Assembly (NCBI RefSeq): GCF_008000755.1
Contig: NZ_CP041690.1
Span: 4,366,001-4,430,000, forward strand
Length of the DNA stretch: 64,000 nucleotides
Direction of reading: 5' to 3'
From: Youhaiella tibetensis
Lineage (GTDB): Bacteria > Pseudomonadota > Alphaproteobacteria > Rhizobiales > Devosiaceae
A program made the translations under genes and the position numbers. Each line of letters begins with the position of its first letter. Position 1 is the first letter of the stretch. This document shows, piece after piece, positions 1-7,182 of the stretch. Under the pieces are notes generated by a model. The model did not search any database. It saw only the letters and a program-made list of their open reading frames with translations, and was not told the origin of the DNA.

Positions 1-35
1 GGCGCGGCCTTGCGGAAATCGAGACGGGCTTGCAT
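1..35 (-). CDS. AhpD/carboxymuconolactone decarboxylase-family protein (N-terminal fragment only)
   Basis: Only the first 11 codons are in the window (ATG at 35, reading MQARLDFRKAA and running off the left edge). That N-terminus is the usual opening of carboxymuconolactone decarboxylase/AhpD-like alkylhydroperoxidases. These are small CxxC proteins that reduce peroxides or serve as antioxidant enzymes. It starts 3 nt after the stop of the Rrf2 regulator, with AAAGGA upstream as SD, so the two are cotranscribed. An Rrf2 regulator next to a CMD gene is a common pair in alphaproteobacteria. The catalytic CxxC region lies outside the window, so the call rests on the start sequence and the context. 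Confidence 0.55.
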   Translation of the reverse strand, partial: MQARLDFRKAA

Positions 36-38
36 GGG

Positions 39-545
39 TCAGGTCCTTTCGGTCTGGGCGCGTTCGTGAAGGTCGAGGAACGCGCAATTGCGCTGGTTGA
101 TGGCCTGGTTGAGCGGGGTCGTCTGGTCGCCACGGAGTTCGGCGATGGTGATGGTAGCCAGTTCGGCCCGATAGGCGCGCTCGGCCCGCAGCATGGCGCT
201 GGCCACCCCGCAGGGCAGGCGGTGGAATTCGGCCGGCAGCGGATTGGGCCCGCGCTGGCGGATTTCGGCGCAGCGGAACGCCGGAGCGGGCCCCTCGACG
301 GCGAGGACGATATCGAGCAGGGAAATGTCTTCGGGGCGGCGCGCCAGCCGATAGCCGCCGCGCGGCCCGGGGATCGAGGCCAGGAGGCCGGCGCCGGCCA
401 TCGCCTGCAGATGCTTGAGCAGGTAGCTCGTCTTGACCCCGTGGAACGCCGCCAGAGCCGCCGCCGGCAGGGCGCCGTCCGGCTGGAGATTGGACAGCAT
501 CAGCACGCAGTGGATCGCCTGCTCCACCCCTTCGCCGATCTTCAT
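39..545 (-). CDS. Rrf2 family transcriptional regulator
   Basis: A 168-residue DNA-binding regulator. The N-terminal winged helix-turn-helix (about residues 8-85) carries the Rrf2 signature: 'GVKTSYLLKHLQ' as recognition segment, then 'PGPRGGYRLAR' and 'ISLLDIVLAVEG'. Its cysteines are at 13, 92, 112 and 154. They do not form the tight C-x5-C-x5/7-C cluster of IscR, NsrR or RirA, so a canonical Fe-S sensor is unlikely; redox sensing through one or two Cys remains possible. It is the first gene of an operon with an AhpD-like gene 3 nt downstream. A promoter and a large palindrome lie just upstream of the start, consistent with autoregulation. No SD is obvious beyond a weak GAGCAG. Confidence 0.9.
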   Translation of the reverse strand: MKIGEGVEQAIHCVLMLSNLQPDGALPAAALAAFHGVKTSYLLKHLQAMAGAGLLASIPGPRGGYRLARRPEDISLLDIVLAVEGPAPAFRCAEIRQRGPNPLPAEFHRLPCGVASAMLRAERAYRAELATITIAELRGDQTTPLNQAINQRNCAFLDLHERAQTERT

Positions 546-560
546 GGTTCTGCTCGTTTA

Positions 561-600
561 ATCATGGATAAATATTATCCATGATTCGACCGAAACACAA
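561..600 (-). promoter_or_regulatory. Promoter and palindromic operator of the Rrf2-AhpD operon
   Basis: On the minus strand TTGTGT (600-595) is followed by a 17-nt spacer and TAATAT (577-572), a good sigma70-type promoter. The -10 lies inside a perfect 11-bp inverted repeat: ATCATGGATAA at 561-571 and TTATCCATGAT at 575-585, with a 3-nt centre. The ATG of the regulator is 16 nt downstream of the dyad. Rrf2 proteins are dimeric and bind dyads of about this size, so repression of its own operon is the simple reading. Confidence 0.75.
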
Positions 601-602
601 TA

Positions 603-623
603 CGGGCGCCACGAGGGCGCCCG
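603..623 (-). terminator. Possible terminator after preA
   Basis: An 8-bp perfect stem (CGGGCGCC at 603-610, GGCGCCCG at 616-623) with loop ACGAG lies 47 nt past the preA stop. The following minus-strand bases (GTATTGTGTTT) are only moderately T-rich and overlap the -35 of the next operon, so termination may be incomplete. Confidence 0.4.
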
Positions 624-669
624 CATCGTTATCCGGCCAGGAGGAAAGGGAGCCGGAAAGGAGCTCGAA

Positions 670-1992
670 TTACTCGGCCGGTTCGACCGTTTCCTTGCGC
701 ATGGGATTGTTCGGATGCGTCGTCCAGTTGGCGTATTTCTCGGTGACGATCCGGCCGGTGCGCTCGTCGATCGAGCCGGGCTCGAGCGCCACCATGGTGA
801 TGCAGTCTTCCACGGGGCAGACGTTGACGCACAGGTTACAACCCACGCATTCGTTGTCCATCACCTCGAAATGCCGCTTGCCGTCCTTCTCCTTGGAGAT
901 GGCCTGGTGCGACGTGTCCTCGCAGGCGATGTGGCAGCGCCCGCACTTGATGCACAGGTCCTGGTCGATATGGGCCTTGGTGATGTAGTTGAGGTTGAGG
1001 AACTGCCAGTCCGTGACGTTGCGCACGGCGCGGCCCGAAAAGTCCTCGATGGTCGCGTGGCCCTTCTCGTCCATCCAGTTGGCGAGGCCCGAAATCATCT
1101 CTTCCACGATCTTGAAGCCATAGGTCATGGCCGCGGTGCACACCTGCACGTTCCCCGCGCCCAGCGCCAGGAACTCGGCGGCGTCGCGCCAGGTGGTGAC
1201 CCCGCCGATGCCCGAGATGGCCAGGCCATGGGTTTCCGGATCGCGCGCGATTTCCGACACCATCGAGAGCGCGATGGGTTTCACTGCCGGCCCGCAATAG
1301 CCGCCATGGGTGCCGCGCCCGTCGATCGAGGGCTCGGGCGAGAACGTGTCGAGATTGACCGAGGTGATCGAATTGATGGTGTTGATGAGCGAGACCGCGT
1401 CCGTCCCGCCGTTCTTGGCGGCGCGCGCGGGTTTCCGCACGTCGGTGATATTGGGCGTGAGCTTGGTGATCACCGGCATGCGCGAATACTGCTTGCACCA
1501 GCGCACGACCATTTCGACATATTCGGGCACCTGGCCGACCGCCGCGCCCATGCCGCGTTCGCTCATGCCGTGCGGGCAGCCGAAATTGAGCTCGATCCCG
1601 TCCGCCTCGGTCTCTTCCACCAGCGGCAGGATGGCCTTCCAGGCGTCCTCCTCGCACGGCACCATGATCGAGACGACCAGCGCCCGGTCGGGCCAGTTCT
1701 TCTTGACCATCTTGATTTCCTGCAGGTTGCGCTGCAGGTCGCGGTCGGTGATGAGCTCGATGTTGTTGAGGCCCAGTAGGCGCCTGTCGGCGCCCCAGAT
1801 GGCGCCGTAGCGCGGGCCGTTGACATTGACGACCGGCGGGCCTTCCTCGCCCAGCGTCTTCCAGACCACCCCGCCCCAGCCCGCCTTGAAGGCGCGCTCG
1901 ACGTTATAGGCTTTGTCGGTCGGCGGGGCCGAAGCCAGCCAGAACGGGTTGGGCGACTTGATGCCGACGAAATTGCTTCTCAGATCTGCCAT
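670..1992 (-). CDS. preA: NAD-dependent dihydropyrimidine dehydrogenase, subunit PreA
   Basis: A 440-residue flavoprotein subunit that reduces uracil or thymine to the dihydro form in reductive pyrimidine degradation. The N-terminal two-thirds is a dihydroorotate-dehydrogenase-like FMN barrel ('GIKSPNPFWLASAPPT', 'IELNFGCPHGMSERGMG', 'AISGIGGVTTWRDAAEF'). The C-terminus carries two 4Fe-4S motifs, CIKCGRCHIAC and CVGCNLCVNVCPVEDC. It is 11 nt downstream of preT, its electron-transfer partner, as in E. coli preTA. It is slightly longer than E. coli PreA because of its C-terminal tail. No dihydropyrimidinase or beta-ureidopropionase gene is in the window. Confidence 0.95.
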   Translation of the reverse strand: MADLRSNFVGIKSPNPFWLASAPPTDKAYNVERAFKAGWGGVVWKTLGEEGPPVVNVNGPRYGAIWGADRRLLGLNNIELITDRDLQRNLQEIKMVKKNWPDRALVVSIMVPCEEDAWKAILPLVEETEADGIELNFGCPHGMSERGMGAAVGQVPEYVEMVVRWCKQYSRMPVITKLTPNITDVRKPARAAKNGGTDAVSLINTINSITSVNLDTFSPEPSIDGRGTHGGYCGPAVKPIALSMVSEIARDPETHGLAISGIGGVTTWRDAAEFLALGAGNVQVCTAAMTYGFKIVEEMISGLANWMDEKGHATIEDFSGRAVRNVTDWQFLNLNYITKAHIDQDLCIKCGRCHIACEDTSHQAISKEKDGKRHFEVMDNECVGCNLCVNVCPVEDCITMVALEPGSIDERTGRIVTEKYANWTTHPNNPMRKETVEPAE

Positions 1993-2003
1993 TTCACCCT
2001 CCC

Positions 2004-3341
2004 TCAGGCGCTCAGCGCACGGTGGATAGATTCGGCGGCGTCGCGGCCTTCCGCCACGGCGGTCACCGTCAGGTCGTCCCCGCCCGTGGCGCAGTCGCCA
2101 CCGGCCCAGACCTTGGTCATGGAGGTATGCCCCTCGCCATCGACCGCGATCTTGCCGCCTTCGAGCGCCAGCCCTTCCGAGCCGATCTCGAGCGTCTGGC
2201 CGATGGCCTTGAATACCTGGTCGCAGGCGAGCGTGGTGGTGCGCCCGGTCAGCACGAGCTTGTCGTCCTTGAGCTCGGTATATTCGAGCTCGATGCCGCA
2301 GACCTTTCCGTTCTCGGTGAGCACGCGCCTGGGCGAGAGCCAGTGGCGAATGGTGACGCCCTTGGCGGCCGCCAGGTCCTGCTCGAACTCGGAGGCGTTC
2401 ATCTGTTCCTTGCCGCGCCGGTAGACCATGGTCACTTCCTCGGCGCCCAGCAGCTTGGACTGGACGGCCGCGTCCACGGCGGTCATGCCGCCGCCGATGA
2501 CCACGACGCGTCGCCCGATGGGGAGGCTCGAAAGGTCCGAGGCCTGGCGCAGCTCGGCGATGAAATCGACCGCGGCGCGCACGCCATCGGCAGTTTCGCC
2601 CTCGGCGCGCAGGGCGTTGACCCCGCCCAGGCCCATGCCCAGGAACACCGCGTCATAATCCCCGCTCAGGTTCTCGAGCGTGAAGTCGCGCCCCAGCGCC
2701 TTGCCGTTCTCGATAGTGATGCCGCCGATGGCGGTCACGTAATCCACCTCGTCCTGGGCGAAGCCGTTGGTGGTCTTGTAGGAGGCGATGCCGTATTCGT
2801 TGAGCCCGCCCGCCTTGGGCTTGGCGTCGAAAATGGTGACGGCGTGCCCGTGGAGCGCCAGGCGATGGGCCGCAGCGAGCCCCGCGGGGCCGGCCCCGAC
2901 CACCGCGACGCGCTTGCCGGTCTCGGCCGCCCGGGCGAAGAACTGCACGTCCTCCTCCATCGCGATATCGGTGGCGTAGCGCTGCAGCATGCCGATCTTG
3001 ACCGGCTTGCCTTCGGCCTCCTCGCGCACGCAGGCCTCTTCGCAAAGCTGCTCGGTGGGGCAGACGCGGGCGCACATGCCGCCCAGGATGTTCTGCTCGA
3101 AAATCGTCTCGGCCGCGCCCAGCGGATTATCCGTCGCGATCTGCCGGATGAACATGGGGATGTCGATCGAGGTCGGACAGGCGTTCTGGCACGGCGCGTC
3201 GTAGCAGAAATAGCACCGGTCGGCCTCCACGAACGCCTCGTGGCGATCGAGCGGCGGATGAAGATCGGAAAAGTTGGTCTTGTATTGGCCGGGCTCCAGA
3301 CGCCCCGGCACAATGCCCTCTACGAGAACACCTTGTGCCAT
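2004..3341 (-). CDS. preT: NAD-dependent dihydropyrimidine dehydrogenase, subunit PreT
   Basis: A 445-residue NADH:acceptor flavoprotein of the glutamate-synthase small-subunit type, which feeds electrons to PreA. The N-terminal cysteine-rich region ('CYFCYDAPCQNACP', 'CARVCPTEQLCEEAC') binds Fe-S clusters. The FAD site is GAGPAGLAAA (about residue 148) and the NAD site is GGGMTAVDAA (about 283). A final GGDCATGGD completes FAD binding. It is the first gene of preT-preA. The ATG at 3341 is preceded by AAGGGAA on the mRNA strand. Upstream minus-strand DNA is AT-rich, with TTGACC and CAATTGATAA, but no clean -10 was identified. Confidence 0.95.
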   Translation of the reverse strand: MAQGVLVEGIVPGRLEPGQYKTNFSDLHPPLDRHEAFVEADRCYFCYDAPCQNACPTSIDIPMFIRQIATDNPLGAAETIFEQNILGGMCARVCPTEQLCEEACVREEAEGKPVKIGMLQRYATDIAMEEDVQFFARAAETGKRVAVVGAGPAGLAAAHRLALHGHAVTIFDAKPKAGGLNEYGIASYKTTNGFAQDEVDYVTAIGGITIENGKALGRDFTLENLSGDYDAVFLGMGLGGVNALRAEGETADGVRAAVDFIAELRQASDLSSLPIGRRVVVIGGGMTAVDAAVQSKLLGAEEVTMVYRRGKEQMNASEFEQDLAAAKGVTIRHWLSPRRVLTENGKVCGIELEYTELKDDKLVLTGRTTTLACDQVFKAIGQTLEIGSEGLALEGGKIAVDGEGHTSMTKVWAGGDCATGGDDLTVTAVAEGRDAAESIHRALSA

Positions 3342-3753
3342 CGTAATTCCCTTGCTGCAGTTCTCCCGATAGAGACGCTAGCGCAGTCCGAATTTTTTAT
3401 CAATTGGTCAAATTCTGGGTCGAGGGCCCGGCAGGCCGGGGCTTTGCGCGCCTCACGCGGGCGTGATCGTCCAAGAGGCGTTTTTTCTGCACCGGTTTCG
3501 ATTTGCCGTCTCCAAAACAAAACCGTGCGCGCAGGAGTCCTGGCAAACCCTTCGACTGCAAAAGTGAATCCGGCCTTAGGAGAAAATTAACCACGCTCTG
3601 AAGTCGACGAGTCTAGTGGTGCGATCGTGCAACAGTTCCTTAAGAACTCACGATTGTGGCAGGTATCGCGACAATTGTGGCGATCGAGCCCTCATTGCAG
3701 CCACGAGTCTAAAGCAAGCGGAGGATCTCTACCAACTACTGCGAGACTCCAGC
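3342..3753. other. 412-bp intergenic region with repeats, between preT and the RlpA-like gene
   Basis: Divergent upstream region of preT and the RlpA-like gene, with no convincing gene in it. It contains an ATTGTGGC octamer repeated at 3653 and 3674 (21 bp apart), ACGAGTCTA repeated at 3607 and 3703 (each holding a GANTC site), and a TTAACCAC half-site near 3587. A codon frame continues upstream of the chosen RlpA start as far as 3616, but the residues there resemble neither a signal peptide nor a domain. Confidence 0.5.
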
Positions 3754-4116
3754 TTGACTCGGAAGACCATCGTCACCTCCCTCGTCCTACTCGGCGCGAT
3801 GACCTGTTTTACTGCGCCGGCCTTCGCCGCAGCCCAATGCGGCGTTGCCTCATGGTATGGACCCGGCTTCCACGGCAAGAAGGCCGCCTCCGGCGAGCGC
3901 TTCAACCAGAATGCCCTGACTGCCGCCCACAAGTCCCTGCCCTTCGGTACCGAACTCAAGGTTACCGACCAGCGTACGGGCAAGTCCGTCCAGGTGCGCA
4001 TCAACGATCGCGGTCCCTATGTGAAGGGACGCATCATCGATCTGTCCAAAGCCGCTGCCACACAACTCGGGATTCGCAACCGCGGCTCGAGCAAGGTCTG
4101 CATCGAGCAGATCTGA
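3754..4116 (+). CDS. RlpA-like double-psi beta-barrel protein, secreted
   Basis: About 120 residues. The chosen TTG start gives a compact signal peptide (TRKT, then a hydrophobic stretch ending FTAPAFA-A). It is followed by one RlpA-type double-psi beta-barrel: 'CGVASWYGPGFHGKKAASGERF', 'TAAHKSLPFGTELKV' and 'VQVRINDRGPYVKGRIIDLSKAAA'. The Asp of 'INDRGP' matches the conserved acidic residue of lytic RlpA proteins. The C-terminal SPOR domain is absent, so a role in peptidoglycan cleavage is plausible but septal targeting is not shown. The start is uncertain: the frame is open to a GTG at 3616, and GGAGG at 3720 is too far from 3754 to be an ideal SD. Confidence 0.8.
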   Translation: MTRKTIVTSLVLLGAMTCFTAPAFAAAQCGVASWYGPGFHGKKAASGERFNQNALTAAHKSLPFGTELKVTDQRTGKSVQVRINDRGPYVKGRIIDLSKAAATQLGIRNRGSSKVCIEQI

Positions 4117-4137
4117 TCGGCTTTCGAGCGTTCGATG

Positions 4138-4172
4138 AAAAACCGCCCGCTGGTCCCCCAGCGGGCGGTTTT
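4138..4172. terminator. Bidirectional intrinsic terminator
   Basis: A perfect 13-bp stem (4141-4153 with 4158-4170, loop TCCC) is flanked by an A-run on the left and TTTT on the right. It serves both convergent genes, the RlpA-like gene and the reductase. Confidence 0.92.
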
Positions 4173-4182
4173 GCTTTTGGGA

Positions 4183-4851
4183 CTATTTTTCGAAGGTGAC
4201 CGCTTCGGTGCTGGCGCCAAGGCTTTCGAGGGTTTCGCGCAGGTCTTTGACCATCGGATCCGGCCCGCAGACGTAGAAGCGCCCGGAAAAATCCCCCACG
4301 TGCCGCTTGAGAAAATCGGCGTCGATCCGCTCGTTGAGGAGGCCGGGCACCTTCTCCTCGGTAAGGGTAAAGAGCCTTTCGAGCCCCGCCATGGCCTCGA
4401 ACTCCTGGCGCAGGATGATGTCGCGTTCGGTCCGGTTGGAAAAGATCAGGCGGTTGCCCGCGAGCTTGCCGTCGGCATGGAGCCGGCGAAGGATGGCGAT
4501 GAACGGGGTCACGCCCGCGCCGCCCGCGATGAACGTCCCCGGCCCCTTGTAGGTGATGGTGCCCCAGACGTCGCGCAGCAGCAGCCGGTCTCCCGGCACC
4601 AGCTCGGAAAGCCGGTCGGTGACGCCCGGATGGTCGTGATAGCTCTTGATGGTGAATTCGAGATAGGGCCATTCGGCCAGCGAGGTGAAGGTGAACGGCC
4701 GCTTCCTGTCGCGCCACCCTTCCGCGTCGATGGAGACTTCCGTGGCCTGCCCGGGCTGGAAGACGAAGCCCTCCGGCTTTTCCAGCCGGTAATGGCGGAC
4801 ATTGTGGGTCACGTCCTCGATGCCGAGGATTTCTACGCTCTCTGTCATCAC
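4183..4851 (-). CDS. Ferredoxin/flavodoxin-NADP(+) reductase family protein
   Basis: 222 residues. The FAD-binding barrel comes first, with 'RKRPFTFTS' contacting flavin. It is followed by an NAD(P) Rossmann part with GGAGVTPF, 'FSNRTERDII' and the C-terminal 'CGPDPM'. These are the classical motifs of the FNR-like family. The protein is short and has no 2Fe-2S domain, so it probably passes electrons between NADPH and a separate ferredoxin or flavodoxin. The start may be 4851 or the adjacent ATG at 4848. It is monocistronic and ends at a strong terminator. A 16-bp dyad lies 30 nt upstream. Confidence 0.85.
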   Translation of the reverse strand: MMTESVEILGIEDVTHNVRHYRLEKPEGFVFQPGQATEVSIDAEGWRDRKRPFTFTSLAEWPYLEFTIKSYHDHPGVTDRLSELVPGDRLLLRDVWGTITYKGPGTFIAGGAGVTPFIAILRRLHADGKLAGNRLIFSNRTERDIILRQEFEAMAGLERLFTLTEEKVPGLLNERIDADFLKRHVGDFSGRFYVCGPDPMVKDLRETLESLGASTEAVTFEK

Positions 4852-4880
4852 TGCCTCGTGGTTCTCTGGAACCTAAGACA

Positions 4881-4896
4881 ATTCAAACACCTGAAT
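4881..4896. promoter_or_regulatory. Candidate operator upstream of the reductase
   Basis: Perfect dyad ATTCA-N6-TGAAT, 30 nt before the ATG of the reductase and on the promoter side. Genes for ferredoxin-NADP reductases are often oxidatively regulated. The binding protein is unknown and the motif is short enough to be chance. Confidence 0.3.
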
Positions 4897-5003
4897 GGTT
4901 CCCGCCGCCAGAGGCCGGGTGGCGCCGTTTCGAACGAATCCGCGCCATCGCGCGCCGCCACCTCCGCACTTCCCCGGCCTTCGTCGCTGCGAAGCCAAAA
5001 GGA

Positions 5004-5714
5004 TCAGTCGCGCCGCTCGAAGGTCAGGTAGAACGACTTGAGCCGTCCTTCGCGTCGCGCCTTCTGCTCGTAGCGGGTCGGCTCCCAGCCAGGATAGGGC
5101 TCGTGCCAGCTCCCCGGCTTGCCCGGTTCGAACACGAAGCCCGGCGCGCGCAGGATGTGCGCCAGCGTCCAGTCGGCGTAATCCTCGATATCGGTGGCGA
5201 AGTTGAATTTTCCGCCCGGCCTGATGGTGCGCGCCAGCTCGGCCAGCGTCAGCGGGGAGACGAAGCGGCGCTTGTGGTGGCGCGTCTTGGGCCAGGGGTC
5301 GGGGTAGAGCAGGTAGACCTCGTCGAGCGAGGCGTCCGGCAGCTTCTGCAGCAGCTTGAGCGCATCGTCGGTGAAGAGGCGCACATTGCCGATCTCCTCT
5401 TCGTCGATCGCCTGCAGCAGCTTGGCGATGCCGCCGGTAAACACCTCGCAGCCGATATAGGCGTCCTCGGGGTGCGTGCGCGCCTGCCGCGCCAGGTGTT
5501 CACCCCCGCCATATCCGATCTCGAGCGTCAGTCTTTTGGGATTCTCGAACAGCGCCCTCGGGTCCAGAACGCCTTCCGGCAGCGAAATGGCCAGCTCCGG
5601 CAGCAATTCGCGGAACAGCACGTCGTGCCCGCGATGCAGGCGCTTGCCCGAGCGGCGTCCGAAGAAGGCGCGCGGCTCGCCGGCGGCGTTGAGGGGGTTC
5701 TGTCTTGGGGTCAC
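5004..5714 (-). CDS. trmB: tRNA (guanine-N7-)-methyltransferase
   Basis: A 236-residue AdoMet-dependent enzyme that methylates G46 in the tRNA variable loop. The AdoMet site is 'LEIGYGGGEHL'. The diagnostic TrmB motif 'LYPDPWPKTRHHKRR' follows, then 'GGKFNFATDIEDYADW' and the C-terminal 'TRYEQKARREGR'. Length is normal. It lies downstream of metK, the source of its methyl donor, with an 82-nt gap that contains a long hairpin. Confidence 0.95.
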   Translation of the reverse strand: MTPRQNPLNAAGEPRAFFGRRSGKRLHRGHDVLFRELLPELAISLPEGVLDPRALFENPKRLTLEIGYGGGEHLARQARTHPEDAYIGCEVFTGGIAKLLQAIDEEEIGNVRLFTDDALKLLQKLPDASLDEVYLLYPDPWPKTRHHKRRFVSPLTLAELARTIRPGGKFNFATDIEDYADWTLAHILRAPGFVFEPGKPGSWHEPYPGWEPTRYEQKARREGRLKSFYLTFERRD

Positions 5715-5733
5715 GTCACAATTCTAAAAGCAG

Positions 5734-5772
5734 TTCGGCCGTCACCGCCCACTACGGGCAATGACGGCCGAA
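5734..5772 (-). terminator. metK terminator or attenuating hairpin
   Basis: 11-bp perfect stem (TTCGGCCGTCA at 5734-5744, TGACGGCCGAA at 5762-5772). Its loop contains a second 4-bp stem. On the minus strand it is followed by CTGCTTTTAG. It lies between metK and trmB, so it may reduce read-through into trmB. Confidence 0.6.
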
Positions 5773-5796
5773 TGTAAAGGGAAAGCGAGTTTCCGC

Positions 5797-7059
5797 TTAG
5801 CGCACAGCGGCCTTGAGCTTGGGCACTAGGTCCACCCGCTCCCAGGAGAAGCTCCCGTCGCGACCGGCCTTGCGCCCGAAATGGCCATAGGCGGCGGTCT
5901 TGGCGTAGATCGGCTTGTTGAGGTCGAGATGGGTCCGGATGCCGCGCGGCGTCAGGTTCACGATATCGCCCTCGAGGAAGATCTTTTCGAGCGTCGCTTC
6001 CTCGACCTTGCCGGTGCCGTGCAGGTCCACATAGACCGAGAGCGGCTTGGCCACGCCGATGGCGTAGGAGAGCTGGATCGTGGCGCGATCGGCCAGGCCC
6101 GCCGCCACCACGTTCTTGGCGAGGTAGCGCGCCGCATAGGCGGCCGAACGGTCGACCTTGGTCGGATCCTTGCCCGAGAAGGCGCCGCCGCCATGCGGGG
6201 CCGCGCCGCCATAGGTATCCACGATGATCTTGCGGCCGGTCAGGCCCGCATCGCCATCGGGCCCGCCCACCACGAACTTGCCGGTCGGGTTGACGTGCCA
6301 GACCGTTGCGTCGCTGATCCAGCCTTCGGGCAGGGCCGAGCGGATATAGGGCTCGACGATCTTGCGCACGTCGGCCGAGGACAGCTTGGCATCCAGGTGC
6401 TGGGTCGAGAGCACGATCTGGGTGACCCCGACGGGCTTGCCGTCCTCGTACTTGACCGTGACCTGGCTCTTGGCATCGGGGCCGAGCTTGACCGCTTCGC
6501 CATCGCCATTCTTGCGGGCCGTGGCCAGGGTCTCGAGGATTTTGTGGGCGTAGTAGATCGGGGCAGGGAGAAGTTCGGGCGTTTCGCGGGTGGCGTAGCC
6601 GAACATGATGCCCTGGTCACCCGCGCCTTCGTCCTTGTTGCCCGCCGCATCCACGCCCACAGCGATATCGGCCGACTGGCCGTGCAGCAGCACGTCGATC
6701 TTGGCGGTCTTCCAGTGGAAGCCGGACTGCTCGTAGCCGATGGCCTTGATGGCCTTGCGGGCGACGGAGCGGAATTTGGAGGGGTTGACCACCGGGGCGC
6801 CCGACGCGTCATGGAGGAGATTGCCCTCCTTGTCCTTCTTGAGCAGCGTATCGGGCACGCGGACCTCACCGGCAATCACGACGCGGTTGGTCGTGGCCAG
6901 GGTCTCGCAGGCGATGCGCACGGCGGAGGGGTCCATGCCGGCCTTCTTGGCCTCGCGGAACACCAGGTCGACGATCTCGTCCGAGATGCGGTCGCAAACC
7001 TTGTCCGGGTGGCCTTCGGAAACGGATTCGGAGGTGAACAGGTAGTTGGAACGTGACAC
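5797..7059 (-). CDS. metK: S-adenosylmethionine synthetase
   Basis: Makes AdoMet from methionine and ATP in the cytosol. The motifs are intact: '[10 protein letters not shown]' near the N-terminus, '[12 protein letters not shown]' and the glycine-rich '[16 protein letters not shown]'. It is 420 residues from the GTG at 7059. That start is preferred to the TTG six bases upstream because AAAGG is 8 nt before it and the product then begins like its relatives ([11 protein letters not shown]). It is larger than E. coli MetK (384), as is usual in this order. The leader has alternative hairpins. Confidence 0.95.
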   Translation of the reverse strand: MSRSNYLFTSESVSEGHPDKVCDRISDEIVDLVFREAKKAGMDPSAVRIACETLATTNRVVIAGEVRVPDTLLKKDKEGNLLHDASGAPVVNPSKFRSVARKAIKAIGYEQSGFHWKTAKIDVLLHGQSADIAVGVDAAGNKDEGAGDQGIMFGYATRETPELLPAPIYYAHKILETLATARKNGDGEAVKLGPDAKSQVTVKYEDGKPVGVTQIVLSTQHLDAKLSSADVRKIVEPYIRSALPEGWISDATVWHVNPTGKFVVGGPDGDAGLTGRKIIVDTYGGAAPHGGGAFSGKDPTKVDRSAAYAARYLAKNVVAAGLADRATIQLSYAIGVAKPLSVYVDLHGTGKVEEATLEKIFLEGDIVNLTPRGIRTHLDLNKPIYAKTAAYGHFGRKAGRDGSFSWERVDLVPKLKAAVR

Positions 7060-7065
7060 GGTCAA

Positions 7066-7182
7066 AGCCTTTGTTAAGCGCCCGAAGTTCCCACGGGCTG
7101 GCTGGTTGTAGGCGTCCTTGCCGCCTCTTGCAAGGCGGACATAAGGAAATCTTTATATGCCTATATGGCGCTGCCCGGAAGG
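7066..7182 (-). promoter_or_regulatory. metK leader with mutually exclusive hairpins
   Basis: Between lnt and metK. Two stems compete: CCTTGC (7116-7121) with GCAAGG (7130-7135), and CCGCCT (7121-7126) with AGGCGG (7133-7138). A third small stem, GCCCG/CGGGC, lies nearer the start codon (about 7080-7098). Upstream DNA is AT-rich (TATATGCCTATATG). It does not show the conserved sequence of the SAM-II riboswitch, and the pattern is not a known class to me. Confidence 0.35.

Noticed and set aside
39-545. The Rrf2 protein as RirA, IscR or NsrR
   Set aside because: The cysteines (13, 92, 112, 154) are not spaced like the Fe-S clusters of those proteins, and the context (AhpD-like gene) differs.
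5711-5730. ICE upstream of trmB (TTCTAAA at about 5722)
   Set aside because: Only one half-site; no matching TTTAGAA at 3-nt spacing, unlike the perfect element at nifU.
7066-7182. SAM-II or SAM/SAH riboswitch before metK
   Set aside because: The conserved sequence of SAM-II is not visible, and the SAM/SAH class is known mainly from Rhodobacterales. Kept only as a structured leader.
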